From Saprospiraceae bacterium (GTDB lineage: Bacteria; Bacteroidota; Bacteroidia; Chitinophagales; Saprospiraceae), in assembly GCA_016722295.1 (NCBI GenBank), contig JADKGL010000026.1, positions 310,001 to 374,000 of the forward strand: a stretch of 64,000 bases of DNA. Direction: 5' to 3'. Shown piece after piece: positions 35,291 to 44,090 of the stretch. Each line of letters starts with the position of its first letter. The first letter of the stretch is position 1. The position numbers were made by a program, and so were the translations under genes. Below the pieces are notes generated by a model. It ran no database searches. It saw only the letters and a list, made by a program, of their open reading frames with translations, and was not told the origin of the DNA.

Positions 35291-36922
35291 ATGTGGAAAT
35301 CACATCCTCGAGCACTACCTTATTTATTTTTCTCAGAAATGTGGGAACGATTCGGTTATTATCTGATGATTGGTATTTTTACCCTTTATCTTAAAGATGT
35401 CGAAGCAGGATTTGGAATGACTGAAGCTGAATCAGCTGATCTCTATGGTACTTTTATTGCTTTAGTTTTTTTGACACCATTTTTAGGTGGATTAATAGCA
35501 GATCGATATTGGGCATATAAAAGAACGATCATTATTGGAGGACTCATGATGGGTCTAGGCTATTGTCTAATGGCTGTACATGATCTCAAAGTGCTTTATG
35601 TAGCGATGACCTTAGTGATTTTTGGAAATGGACTCTTCAAACCCAATATTTCCACATTGTTGGGAAATGTGTATTCTACTCCACAGTACAATTCTCAAAA
35701 AGATGAAGGCTATAATATCTTTTACATGGGAATTAATATTGGGGCTTTTATTTGCAATTTTTTCGGCGCTGCACTGCAGATCATGCTTGGATGGAGCTAT
35801 GCTTTTTTAGCTGCCGGAATTGGAATGTTTATTGGTGTCTTAATTTTTATTATTGGAACAAAACATTATGCCGAATTCGATTTAAAAAAAGGAGTTCAAG
35901 AAGGAGATATGTCTTTTTTAAAAATCTGTTTACTTATATTAGTTCCTTCTGTTGTTTTTGGAATTATTGGGTGGATGATTCCCGGTGCATTAGTAGGCAC
36001 AGATAGCACTGATGCATTTATTTTTGCATGTATTCCTGTTTTATATTTTTATGCTTCACTTTATTTTAAAGCGGCGCCTGATGAAAAGAGACCCATATTG
36101 GCTTTGTTGTCTATTTTTGCTGTTGTAATCCTATTTTGGGCCGTTTTTAAACAAAATGGATCTGCTTTAAACACATGGGCAGACCGCTATACAGATCGAG
36201 AAATCACAGGTGGAACAAAAGAAGTTTTTGAAACATTTAAACTCGCAAAATCCATATCTTATACGAAAGATTCAGTACCTGTCTACGACCAACAATTCCG
36301 CATACAAAAGCAAGATGGAAAAGTTGTTAAAGAATTCAACTATCCTGTTTATTTTAAAAATATGGAGGAAGCGAAAAAACCTGCTGAGGGTTCTAAAATA
36401 GCTGTTTGGAGTACCAACTTAAGTCAATCTATTAATCCAGCTTGGGTAATCTTCTTGACACCTTTGGTCGTTGCATTATTTACTGCATTGCGAAGAAGAG
36501 GGAAAGAACCAAGTACACCGACAAAAATCACCTTAGGCCTATTTATTTCAGCGCTTTCAGTCCTTTTTATGGTTGCTGCTGTTGCTATGTCAAACAATGG
36601 CATGAGCAAAGCCAGTGTCATTTGGTTGGTCATGGGATATGGTGTTATTACAATTGGAGAATTATTCCTCAGTCCAATGGGATTATCTCTCGTTTCGAAA
36701 CTAAGCCCTACTCGTATTACCTCATTGATGATGGGAGGTTGGTTTGTGTCCACAAGCATTGGAAATAAATTGTCAGGTGTGTTAGCTACTTTGTGGGATA
36801 CTTATGAAAACAAAGCAAATTACTTTTGGTTAAATTTTGCTTTATTACTTTTTGCAAGTGCTTTGATGTTATTATTATTGCGTTGGTTGAATAAAGTAAT
36901 GAAAGAAAAGGGAATTAATTAA
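35291..36922 (+). CDS. Proton-dependent oligopeptide transporter (POT/PTR family)
   Basis: 543 residues with about 12-14 membrane helices. The family motif SEMWERFGYYLMIG (ExxERFxYY, proton coupling and peptide binding) opens the protein, and DKDEGYNIFYMGIN-type residues (DEGYNIFYMGINIG) follow in helix 4. A periplasmic or cytoplasmic insertion at about 300-375 separates two helix groups. It imports di- and tripeptides together with protons. Peptide uptake fits an organism that degrades external proteins. The small acidic protein gene starts 22 bases later, so they may be co-transcribed. Confidence 0.92.
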   Translation: MWKSHPRALPYLFFSEMWERFGYYLMIGIFTLYLKDVEAGFGMTEAESADLYGTFIALVFLTPFLGGLIADRYWAYKRTIIIGGLMMGLGYCLMAVHDLKVLYVAMTLVIFGNGLFKPNISTLLGNVYSTPQYNSQKDEGYNIFYMGINIGAFICNFFGAALQIMLGWSYAFLAAGIGMFIGVLIFIIGTKHYAEFDLKKGVQEGDMSFLKICLLILVPSVVFGIIGWMIPGALVGTDSTDAFIFACIPVLYFYASLYFKAAPDEKRPILALLSIFAVVILFWAVFKQNGSALNTWADRYTDREITGGTKEVFETFKLAKSISYTKDSVPVYDQQFRIQKQDGKVVKEFNYPVYFKNMEEAKKPAEGSKIAVWSTNLSQSINPAWVIFLTPLVVALFTALRRRGKEPSTPTKITLGLFISALSVLFMVAAVAMSNNGMSKASVIWLVMGYGVITIGELFLSPMGLSLVSKLSPTRITSLMMGGWFVSTSIGNKLSGVLATLWDTYENKANYFWLNFALLLFASALMLLLLRWLNKVMKEKGIN

Positions 36923-36944
36923 TCTAAAAAATAAAAGAAAAGAA

Positions 36945-37406
36945 ATGATCTCACATGCTACAATAGACCAATACATAGCTAGTTTTGAAAATAGCACCAG
37001 TCTTCTTGAAAAAACGTTTGATGAAATAGAAGAAAAAAATAGCGACCTCATCGATATCTTAGTTGGTTCACATGGAGAAATGTTAAGCGACGAAGAAATG
37101 GATTATTTGGTGTTTTTGTTTGGAGTAGTTTATTATTCTTTTTCAAAGCAAAACCCCGTTAAAGAATATTCTGAAGAAGAAATTCAGAATGTCGAAGAAG
37201 AAGTTTGGGCTTTTCTAAATGAGAACAATAAATTTGACGAAGCTATAGATCATTTTTATGAATCAATGACGGAAAAAGAAATTGTGGATTTCATAGAAGT
37301 ATCTATAGGAGATATCGATGATTCTGAAATTAAAATTTCAGAATCAGGAAGAGTTATCATGCTTGCTGTATTGATTGCAGAGACAAAATTGCTTTCAGAA
37401 GTTTAG
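36945..37406 (+). CDS. Small acidic protein of unknown function
   Basis: 153 residues, strongly acidic and mostly helical by appearance, with no signal peptide, membrane helix or motif that I recognise. Glu/Asp-rich stretches (EEEIQNVEEEVWAFLNEN) suggest a soluble cytoplasmic protein. Its start lies 22 bases after the peptide transporter stop codon on the same strand, so the transcript is probably shared. I cannot propose a function. Confidence 0.6.
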   Translation: MISHATIDQYIASFENSTSLLEKTFDEIEEKNSDLIDILVGSHGEMLSDEEMDYLVFLFGVVYYSFSKQNPVKEYSEEEIQNVEEEVWAFLNENNKFDEAIDHFYESMTEKEIVDFIEVSIGDIDDSEIKISESGRVIMLAVLIAETKLLSEV

Positions 37407-37560
37407 AGAATTTTTCGTTTCGATTAGTAACACATAGTTGCCTAAAATTATACTTATACAAGAAAGCAAAACTTCAATTTTATATTAAATTGGCCCATTT
37501 CTAACATAGACTAGTAGTGTCATTTCGTGTTAAGCAAGTATTTTCAAAACAACTTATTTC

Positions 37561-38273
37561 TTAAAAAGTAACAGGAACAAAATCAGCTGCGTTTGTAATC
37601 GCAGCAGAATTTCCAGTTGCGCGAATGGAAAATAATCCATTATTCATTGCCATAATATCTGATGCTTCTTCTGCTTTAAGATATGCAATTGCTCCATAGA
37701 TTTTAAAATTTTTATATTCTGCAAGCCATAGTTTTGCTTTGGACAATTTTGATAAAAATGATTTGACATCATTTACTCTTAATGTCGTTTTTACTTCTAC
37801 AATAACGATCTCAGTACCATTGTGTGCAATGATATCAAACTCATAATTTTCACCTTCATGATTCCCTTTTCTGCGCTCAGAAGTATCGTGTACATCAATG
37901 CCTCGATTTTTCAAGATATTCACAAGATCGCCTTTGACTAGACTTTCTATTAATTTTCCCCATTGCGAAGTAAAAAGCGCATTGGCTTCCTTAATCTGCT
38001 TGTCAGTTTCCTTAATTTGCTTGTCAGTTTCCTTAAATTTTGCATCAGTTTCTTTAAACTTCACATCAGTATCTTTAAACTTTAGGTCAGTTTCTTTAAA
38101 CATAGCATTAGTTTCTTTAAACATAGCCCAAATTTCAGAATACTTCTGATCAAGTATTTTTCTGTTTCTTTGAATCGATTTGCAGACTCTTTAAACAAAT
38201 TTTCATTCTCTTTTTGACTCAAGATGAGTTCAGAGATCATATTTTGTAATTGCTTAATGGAAGTATTAGGCAT
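37561..38273 (-). pseudogene. Coiled-coil PD-(D/E)XK nuclease-like gene, frameshifted
   Basis: Two overlapping minus-strand frames (38082-38273 and 37561-38124) join into one protein of about 235 residues. The join needs one extra base in the T5 run at 38157-38161, giving FKETEKKILDQKYSEIWAMF across it. The N-terminal half is a heptad coiled coil made of near-identical units (KFKETDA, KFKDTDV, QIKETDK). The C-terminal half has the PD-(D/E)XK nuclease-fold residues YEFDIIAHNG and VIVEVKTTL, as in DUF3782-type proteins. These are often called nuclease-like and occur in many Bacteroidota and cyanobacteria without proven activity. The gene may be intact if the missing base is a sequencing error. 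Confidence 0.72.
37978..38124 (-). repeat. 21-base heptad repeat inside the nuclease-like gene
   Basis: Seven consecutive 21-base units encode heptads of the type xFKETDx. Units differ from one another by only a few bases, which suggests recent slippage or unequal exchange. The repeat extends the coiled coil and lies close to the frameshift. Confidence 0.7.
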
Positions 38274-38386
38274 AATCTTTATTTCATTTTAAAACAAGAA
38301 ATAATCAAAATTGGTTCAAGAATATGTACTACTTGCCTTTAAGTTTGGTTTTTTGGTAGATATCTAAAAAAACACATTATATTTAT

Positions 38387-38394
38387 TAACTTTG
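38387..38394 (+). promoter_or_regulatory. Possible -7 promoter box of the repeat-rich surface-protein gene
   Basis: TAACTTTG is a perfect TAnnTTTG box 42 bases before the ATG at 38437. No -33 TTG lies at the usual distance. Confidence 0.38.
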
Positions 38395-38621
38395 TCATAT
38401 CGGAGAATAGCATAAACATGCGAATCTAGATTTACTATGATGCAAAAACAAAGGAATATTATATTTACATTAATTTCATACAAGAAATTTAAGTATGTAA
38501 TTCTCGTATTATGTATAATCTGCTTTATTTTATTATTAAATGGTTACGAAAAAGTCGCCGCTAATAATTCCTTATATGAGAATTTTCAATCCGATTTTAA
38601 AGCAAAAAAAATTACGAAAAA

Positions 38622-38750
38622 TCACCATTATCTATTAATTATTTTCCATTCACTACTCACCATTCACTATTATCTATTAACCATTCACCGTTATCTATCA
38701 AACAAACTAAACTTTCAACTTATAACTTACCACTTTCAACTCATCAAGAC
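38622..38750 (+). repeat. Degenerate CATTCACTATTAACC-type tract inside a gene
   Basis: A low-complexity tract of imperfect units such as CCATTCACTATTATCTATTA and CCATTCACCGTTATCTATC. It stays open in two reading frames. It sits between the export signal and the first folded domain of the broken surface protein, as if a dispersed intergenic repeat had entered the gene. Confidence 0.6.
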
Positions 38751-38801
38751 ACCTGCCCCACAGGCCATGAATCGGATATTTTTTATTTTGCAGCACCGAA
38801 G

Positions 38802-39533
38802 GTGCTCAATTTTAAATCGGGACAAATGCAGATCGATAGCGGTTATATTCCGGAATCAACTGAAGCAGTCAATGCAATATGTGATCGAAATGGGGATTTG
38901 TTATTTTATATGGATAACACCAATCTCTATGACAAATCTCATAAGAATATGAAAGGAAGCAATAAGAATAATTTTTGGTATGGTTCTTCATCCATGAGCC
39001 TCATTCTTCCACTCCCTAACTCAGATTCTATTTATTATATATTCACACCTGAATGGAAAAATAATTTAAATAATAGAGTGAATCCTACTCAGATGCATTA
39101 CCATATCGTAAATATGAATAGAAACAATGGTCTGGGTGAGTTAGTCACTGCCAAACAATTTCTCCTTGACTCAACAGCAGAAAGAGTCACTGCAGTCAAG
39201 CACTGCAATGGAAAAGACTGGTGGGTGGTAGGGCAAAATGCATATACGGAGCAGTTTGCAGTATGGTTGTTCAGTGATACTGGAATTAGTAAGAAACCAT
39301 TGCATTATTATAGCTCGGGCAATATTCCAATAAATGATTATTTTGGACTCAGGTCCTATATGAAGTTTAGTCCAGACGGTGCTTTTCTTGCAGAATCCAA
39401 TTATGATACTATTGGTACGAAAACGAAAATATTTCTAAAACTGCATAAATTTGATCCCTCTGTTGGTAGATTTTTTCAGTCTTTGATAATTCAATTACCA
39501 GCTCCGTTAGTTAGAGATCCTTTTATGGGCTAG
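38802..39533 (+). CDS. Fragment 2 of the broken surface protein
   Basis: Part of the gene described at 38437-41954. The frame is actually open further upstream (through DTCPTGHESDIFYF near 38750), so the ATG at 38802 is only the first internal Met. It covers DRNGDLLFYMDNTN and the first half of the propeller-like domain, and ends at a premature TAG caused by the T4-run shift. Confidence 0.5.
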   Translation: MLNFKSGQMQIDSGYIPESTEAVNAICDRNGDLLFYMDNTNLYDKSHKNMKGSNKNNFWYGSSSMSLILPLPNSDSIYYIFTPEWKNNLNNRVNPTQMHYHIVNMNRNNGLGELVTAKQFLLDSTAERVTAVKHCNGKDWWVVGQNAYTEQFAVWLFSDTGISKKPLHYYSSGNIPINDYFGLRSYMKFSPDGAFLAESNYDTIGTKTKIFLKLHKFDPSVGRFFQSLIIQLPAPLVRDPFMG

Positions 39534-39562
39534 AGTTCTCTCCTTCGGGCAGATATATTTAT

Positions 39563-39892
39563 TTGGCTGCTAATGATGTATATCAATATGATTTAAGCTA
39601 TTGGAATGGAGATAGTATCCAACTTAGCGAAACTTATCTAGGAAGAAAAAGAGAGTTTGGTTCACCTTGTTTAGGGAAAGATGGAAAAATTTATATTTCT
39701 TCTGATTATAGTCCTTTAACAGTAATTCACGATCCTGAAAAGAAAGGCCTAGCTTGTGACATAAGATTTCAGTCATTGGATCTGGGACATTCTAGAGTGG
39801 CAAATATTGGAACAATAGGTTCCCCATCACCTCCTCGCCATTTATTATGGCCGTATCGCAGCAATACGAGGCGAGCTAGAGAGCTGTGCTGA
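39563..39892 (+). CDS. Fragment 3 of the broken surface protein
   Basis: Continues the same gene in the next frame. The sense frame starts before the Met, at LEFSPSGRYIYL. It covers the end of the propeller-like domain (GSPCLGKDGKIYISSDYSPL) and runs out of frame near 39840, producing a false tail (LLWPYRSNTRRARELC). Confidence 0.5.
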   Translation: MAANDVYQYDLSYWNGDSIQLSETYLGRKREFGSPCLGKDGKIYISSDYSPLTVIHDPEKKGLACDIRFQSLDLGHSRVANIGTIGSPSPPRHLLWPYRSNTRRARELC

Positions 39893-39938
39893 CTCTGTAT
39901 TTCAATATTATATCACAGATGCTTGTCCTCATGAGCCA

Positions 39939-41954
39939 GTGCAATGGATTATGCTAGATAGTGCTCAGCTCAGGACAGCTCAAGGGCTGGATACGGTAGA
40001 TGTTTTTTTTCCCAGACCTGGTACGTATCGCATTGCTGCTGCTTATCCTGTGAGATGTGGCTTCAAGTCTGATACGATAACTGTGGATGTATTTGATTGT
40101 TCATGCAATACGAGATGGAAATCCACTATAAAAGATACGCAACTTTGTTATCTTGGCAATATCACCATACCTTATCAAACCAATGCACAGTACGTAAAAA
40201 TCAATCAAAATTATTTTTATCCAGATGATAGTATTGTCATAAAACAGATAAAAGCAGACACATGCTTGGATATTACATTATCAAATTTTTTTGGCTGCGA
40301 TACTACATTTCGCTATTGTATCGATGTCTATGATCGAGTTAGATCAACTATGGATACTGTTCGATTGTGTTATGGCGATTCCATCTTCATCAAAGATAGG
40401 TATTATAGTTTTACAGATCAAGTGGTCACTCTTTACGACAATATGAATGGATGTGATTCGATGCATACCACACATTTGCGCTATTACTCACCAGCTAGAT
40501 CGATAGCTCAAACCTATACACTTTGTAATGGAGATAGTATTTTTATCAATGGCATCTGGCATACGAAATCCTCAAATTTTAGTTATTCTGCAAAGAGCAT
40601 TTATGGATGTGATAGCCTAATTTATGATGTACAAATAAAACTACAATCTGCTACCACACCAACAATGTATGAACATTACATCTGCAATGGCGACTCCATA
40701 TTCATTAACAATCAGTGGATCAAATCTGCACAAAGCATCGAAATAAAATTGAAGTCATTCACTGGATGTGATTCTATCATAATGCATGAGATAAAACTTT
40801 ATCCAGACATTGTCCCAACAATGCGTGAACATTATATCTGCAATGGAGACTCCATATTCATCAACAATCAGTGGATCAAATCAGAACAAAGCATCGAAAC
40901 AAAATTGAAGTCATTCACTGGATGTGATTCAGTCATAACTCATGAGATAAAACTTTATCCTGCTATCACGCCAACAATGAGTGAACATTACATCTGCAAT
41001 GGTGACTCCATATTCATCAACAATCAATGGATCAAATCAGAACAACGCATCGAAACAAAATTGAAGTCATTCACAGGATGTGATTCGATCATTATGCACG
41101 AGATAAAACTCCATCCAGATATTGCCTCAACAATACGTGAACATTACATCTGCAATGGCGACTCCATATTCATCAACTATCAATGGATCAAATCAGAACA
41201 AAGCATCGAAACAAAATTGAAGTCATTCACAGGATGTGATTCGATACTCCAAGACAAGATCATCATCAAGCCTTTGTTCACACGAGAGATACAATTCTAT
41301 ATTTGTTACGGAGATTCAGTTCAAGTTCTTGGTGCATGGTATGATGAAGAAATACAATTTGATCGCAGAATATCAAGTAGCAATCCTACACTCTGCGATA
41401 GCCTTATCGAATATCAGATTATTCAATACGAAGATATCTATGTAGATCTTCCACAACGCATAGAAATAGAAGAAGGCTCTTCTGTGACTTTGACTTCAAC
41501 ATATTCGCCAAATGCAAAAACATTTCGCTGGTCTCCTTCACAAGATTTAAGTTGTATAGATTGTCCCAATCCGATTTGCATAAGTTCGATAGATCGAATT
41601 TACTATCTAGAAGTAAGTGATGAATTTGGATGTATTTCCTCAGACAGCATCCAAGTCATCGTCAAGAAAAAATCTGGAGAATTCTTTTTTCCGAATGCCT
41701 TTTCACCAAATGCAGATGGTCTCAATGATCTTTGGATTCCAGTCGCATCATCAGCTCAATTGAATCTCATTTCGCTAGACATTTATTCCAGATGGGGAGA
41801 GCAAGTTTATTCCTGCACATCATCATGTAAAGGCTGGGATGGAAAAATGAATGACCAATCAGTCAATCCAGGAGTGTATGTTTATCACATGGTTTTTCGA
41901 GATGAACGTGGAGATCGCAAAGAAGTGAATGGGGAGTTTACATTGTTGAGGTAA
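39939..41954 (+). CDS. Fragment 4: Cys-rich repeats and gliding-motility C-terminal domain
   Basis: The longest surviving part of the broken gene, 671 residues from a GTG at 39939; the correct frame is open from about 39850 (IRGELESCADSVFQ). It contains two diverged, four near-identical and one further diverged copy of a unit starting CNGDSIFI and ending FTGCDSI. After these come an Ig-like segment (DLSCIDCPNPICIS) and the C-terminal domain FFPNAFSPNADGLNDLW to the final EFTLLR. That last domain directs T9SS export and surface attachment. It cannot be exported alone because the signal peptide lies in part 1. Confidence 0.7.
   Translation: MQWIMLDSAQLRTAQGLDTVDVFFPRPGTYRIAAAYPVRCGFKSDTITVDVFDCSCNTRWKSTIKDTQLCYLGNITIPYQTNAQYVKINQNYFYPDDSIVIKQIKADTCLDITLSNFFGCDTTFRYCIDVYDRVRSTMDTVRLCYGDSIFIKDRYYSFTDQVVTLYDNMNGCDSMHTTHLRYYSPARSIAQTYTLCNGDSIFINGIWHTKSSNFSYSAKSIYGCDSLIYDVQIKLQSATTPTMYEHYICNGDSIFINNQWIKSAQSIEIKLKSFTGCDSIIMHEIKLYPDIVPTMREHYICNGDSIFINNQWIKSEQSIETKLKSFTGCDSVITHEIKLYPAITPTMSEHYICNGDSIFINNQWIKSEQRIETKLKSFTGCDSIIMHEIKLHPDIASTIREHYICNGDSIFINYQWIKSEQSIETKLKSFTGCDSILQDKIIIKPLFTREIQFYICYGDSVQVLGAWYDEEIQFDRRISSSNPTLCDSLIEYQIIQYEDIYVDLPQRIEIEEGSSVTLTSTYSPNAKTFRWSPSQDLSCIDCPNPICISSIDRIYYLEVSDEFGCISSDSIQVIVKKKSGEFFFPNAFSPNADGLNDLWIPVASSAQLNLISLDIYSRWGEQVYSCTSSCKGWDGKMNDQSVNPGVYVYHMVFRDERGDRKEVNGEFTLLR
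40671..41249 (+). repeat. Four tandem 156-base repeats
   Basis: Units begin at 40671, 40827, 40983 and 41139, exactly 156 bases (52 residues) apart, and differ at only a few positions. The core reads ICNGDSIFINNQWIKSEQS and then KLKSFTGCDSI. Flanking units of the same plan are clearly diverged, so the inner four were recently duplicated or homogenised. Confidence 0.9.
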
Positions 41955-42105
41955 TTTTTGTACAGGATATTTTTCAAATTAACCACAGAGTTTCACGGAC
42001 TTAGGCACGTAGTTTCACAGAGTATGATACGTAAAAAACTCAGGCCAACTCTGAGGTAGGTTGCATGAAGCATCCTTGCCCCATGTGGGGTCAGAGAATG
42101 GTTAC

Positions 42106-42483
42106 CTAACCAACTGCACCATCTTTACCTTTCAAAATAAGTTTTATATCTTCAGGAATTTCCATTGGAAGCAGTGCTGGGACATTAGCTCCACCTGTAT
42201 TGCCAATTGGTATAGTGCCAACAAATGATTTTACACCACCAAAGATCAAACGCAAGATCTGGCCGCGAATTTCTTTCCAATTTTTTATTTTAAAACCAAA
42301 AAGCAACATCTTCCAATGAACAAGGCTATGTTCCTTTGGAAAAGCTTGACCAATAATATGTGCACGTTCGAGATGAGACCAAGCCAAATGCAATTGGTTT
42401 TGTGTAAAAGCTAATTTATATTTTACCAACTCGTCACCGAAATAGGCTTTCAATTCAGTTGGCATACTCCAATGTAATTTCAT
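42106..42483 (-). CDS. DUF3703 family protein
   Basis: 125 residues without signal peptide. The N-terminal about 95 residues match DUF3703, with LAWSHLERAHIIGQAFPKEH and LVHWKMLLFGFKIKNWKEI, followed by GQILRLIFGGVKSFVGTIP. Histidines in HLERAHIIGQ and EHSLVHW could bind a metal, but no function is known. It stands alone, convergent with the broken surface-protein gene. The 150 bases between them hold a tract reading CACAGAGTTTCAC repeated in degenerate form. Confidence 0.8.
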   Translation of the reverse strand: MKLHWSMPTELKAYFGDELVKYKLAFTQNQLHLAWSHLERAHIIGQAFPKEHSLVHWKMLLFGFKIKNWKEIRGQILRLIFGGVKSFVGTIPIGNTGGANVPALLPMEIPEDIKLILKGKDGAVG

Positions 42484-42734
42484 ATTTAAGATTGTATACT
42501 TAATGAAAAACTAACAATCCCTAATTAAAAATGTTTCTTGAAAAAAGTACATATAACATCAACTTATTTTCTATCAAGGGAAACTCTGCGGATGGGTTCT
42601 TATTAAAAGCAGTACATTATTCTTTAATTTATAAAAATATATAGTACTTTTGATACTCTAAAAAATTGACTTATATTATTATGAGTTAAATTTGAAATTT
42701 GATATTACATTCACGTTCTTCAAAATTTTTCAAA

Positions 42735-43730
42735 ATGGCAGTTTCAAATTTACAGGCGAACAGACCTCCTCCTATTCAATTGAATTCAACAACAATTTCT
42801 TTTCATAAAACCTCCAGTATAAATGCAACGATTACTACACTACTCGCTGGTGAGCAAATTTTAATCAATGATTTCTACAGCGATGGTTTGTTATTAGTAA
42901 AATCATTACAAGATTATTTAACAAAAAAACACTCAACAAATTCTTTTCAACATCAACGTGAATACAGAGCAGAGTATAGGGCTTTATCAAATCTCATTTT
43001 ACTAGAAATACAATCGCATAAACTTATTGTAAAGAAAGCGCCACAGATTGGTTGGTTGAAAAAATTATATCCTGATGAGACAAAATTTTATTTAAGTTTC
43101 TCACAAATACAAGGCCTTAATAGTGCATGGCAATGGTATATCAATGGAATTTCAATTCCAGGTATTCGAAATAAAATACATCCCTATTATGGTGTTTATT
43201 TTCCTACACGATTCGAGCACATACAATTATTTGATCATTGGCTAAAATATTATACCGGAACAAAAAAATTTGCGATTGATATAGGTATTGGTTGTGGTGT
43301 ATTGTCTTTGCTTTTGATCAAACACGGTTTTCAAAAATCATTTGGTACAGATATCAATCCCAATGCAATTATTGGACTTGCAGAATCTATGGGCGATACA
43401 AAGCTATCTCGAATGATTGATATAGAGATGGGGCATTTATTCTGTAACTATGATAAAAAAATTGAGTTAATTGTATTCAATCCTCCTTGGATACCAATAC
43501 CCAAAGGAGAAATTGTAGAAAATTTAGATGAAGCTATTTATTATAATGAAAAACTTTTTTCTGAGTTTTTTATTGAAGCAGAAAGTCGTTTACTTCCTGA
43601 TGCAAAGATTGCAATTTTATTCTCAAATATAGCACAAATTACAAATTCGACAGATCAACATCCAATTGAACAAGAACTTCTCACTGGTGGTCGATACAAA
43701 CTAGTAAACTGTTTTAAAAAGGACAGTTAA
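42735..43730 (+). CDS. SAM-dependent methyltransferase (small-domain, PrmC-like)
   Basis: 331 residues from the ATG at 42735 (MAVSNLQ); an upstream alternative codon at 42699 adds 12 residues. The SAM-binding motif I is FAIDIGIGCGVLSLLL, with an acidic residue closing the next strand (GTDINPNAI). The catalytic motif FNPPWIP is the NPPx signature of N-methyltransferases acting on amide or base nitrogen. The N-terminal about 180 residues are a helical and beta region I cannot place. The target could be a protein such as release factor or ribosomal protein, or an RNA base. Confidence 0.75.
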   Translation: MAVSNLQANRPPPIQLNSTTISFHKTSSINATITTLLAGEQILINDFYSDGLLLVKSLQDYLTKKHSTNSFQHQREYRAEYRALSNLILLEIQSHKLIVKKAPQIGWLKKLYPDETKFYLSFSQIQGLNSAWQWYINGISIPGIRNKIHPYYGVYFPTRFEHIQLFDHWLKYYTGTKKFAIDIGIGCGVLSLLLIKHGFQKSFGTDINPNAIIGLAESMGDTKLSRMIDIEMGHLFCNYDKKIELIVFNPPWIPIPKGEIVENLDEAIYYNEKLFSEFFIEAESRLLPDAKIAILFSNIAQITNSTDQHPIEQELLTGGRYKLVNCFKKDS

Positions 43731-44090
43731 AGATGCATCAGAAAAAACAACGAGAAACCAACACTGGAGGGCAACAGAAGAGGTAGAGCTCTGGATTTTA
43801 GAATTGCGATAGTTAGATCAATTTTAATAGATTTCGAATAAGTAATAACGGACTACTAAAGATCTAAGAATTAATTTTTACTTAAATTCAGTGTTAATCA
43901 GTAGATTTAAGATGTTATTTGTTATCAATTTATGAATTTGATAAATTTCTTTGTTTTTGTAATTTATTATATTTTCACAATTATGCAATCCATTGAAGCC
44001 TAGTTTAATAAGATAAAATTATAATTTTTTTATAAGTCCTAAGGGAAGATTTCATTGAAAGAATGTATCTTGTCCAAAAAACAGGGATTC
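43731..44090. other. Non-coding region upstream of polA
   Basis: About 360 AT-rich bases with no coding frame, tRNA or clear terminator. I see no promoter box that meets the consensus fully. Confidence 0.4.

Larger units (their letters stand above)
38437..41954 (+). pseudogene. Large T9SS-type surface protein, broken by at least three frameshifts
   Basis: Four frames in order form one protein of about 1,170 residues. Part 1 has a hydrophobic export signal (about 20-40). Part 2 (TGHESDIFYFAAP onward) and part 3 (LEFSPSGRYIYLAANDV) form a WD40-like or measurement-type domain. Part 4 has seven Cys-rich units ending in a gliding-motility-associated C-terminal domain (FPNAFSPNADGLNDLWIP). Breaks are one missing A in the A8 run at 38604-38611, one missing T in the T4 run at 39521-39524 (restores PFYGLEFSPSG), and one extra base or two missing near 39825-39850. 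The product, if made, would be exported by T9SS and act as a surface adhesin-like protein (inference). Confidence 0.75.

Noticed and set aside
40671..41249. CRISPR-like array
   Set aside because: The repeats are 156 bases long, contiguous, without spacers, and code for protein in one frame.
42079..42090. Terminator hairpin CCCCATGTGGGG
   Set aside because: The stem is only four or five pairs and no T-run follows on either strand.
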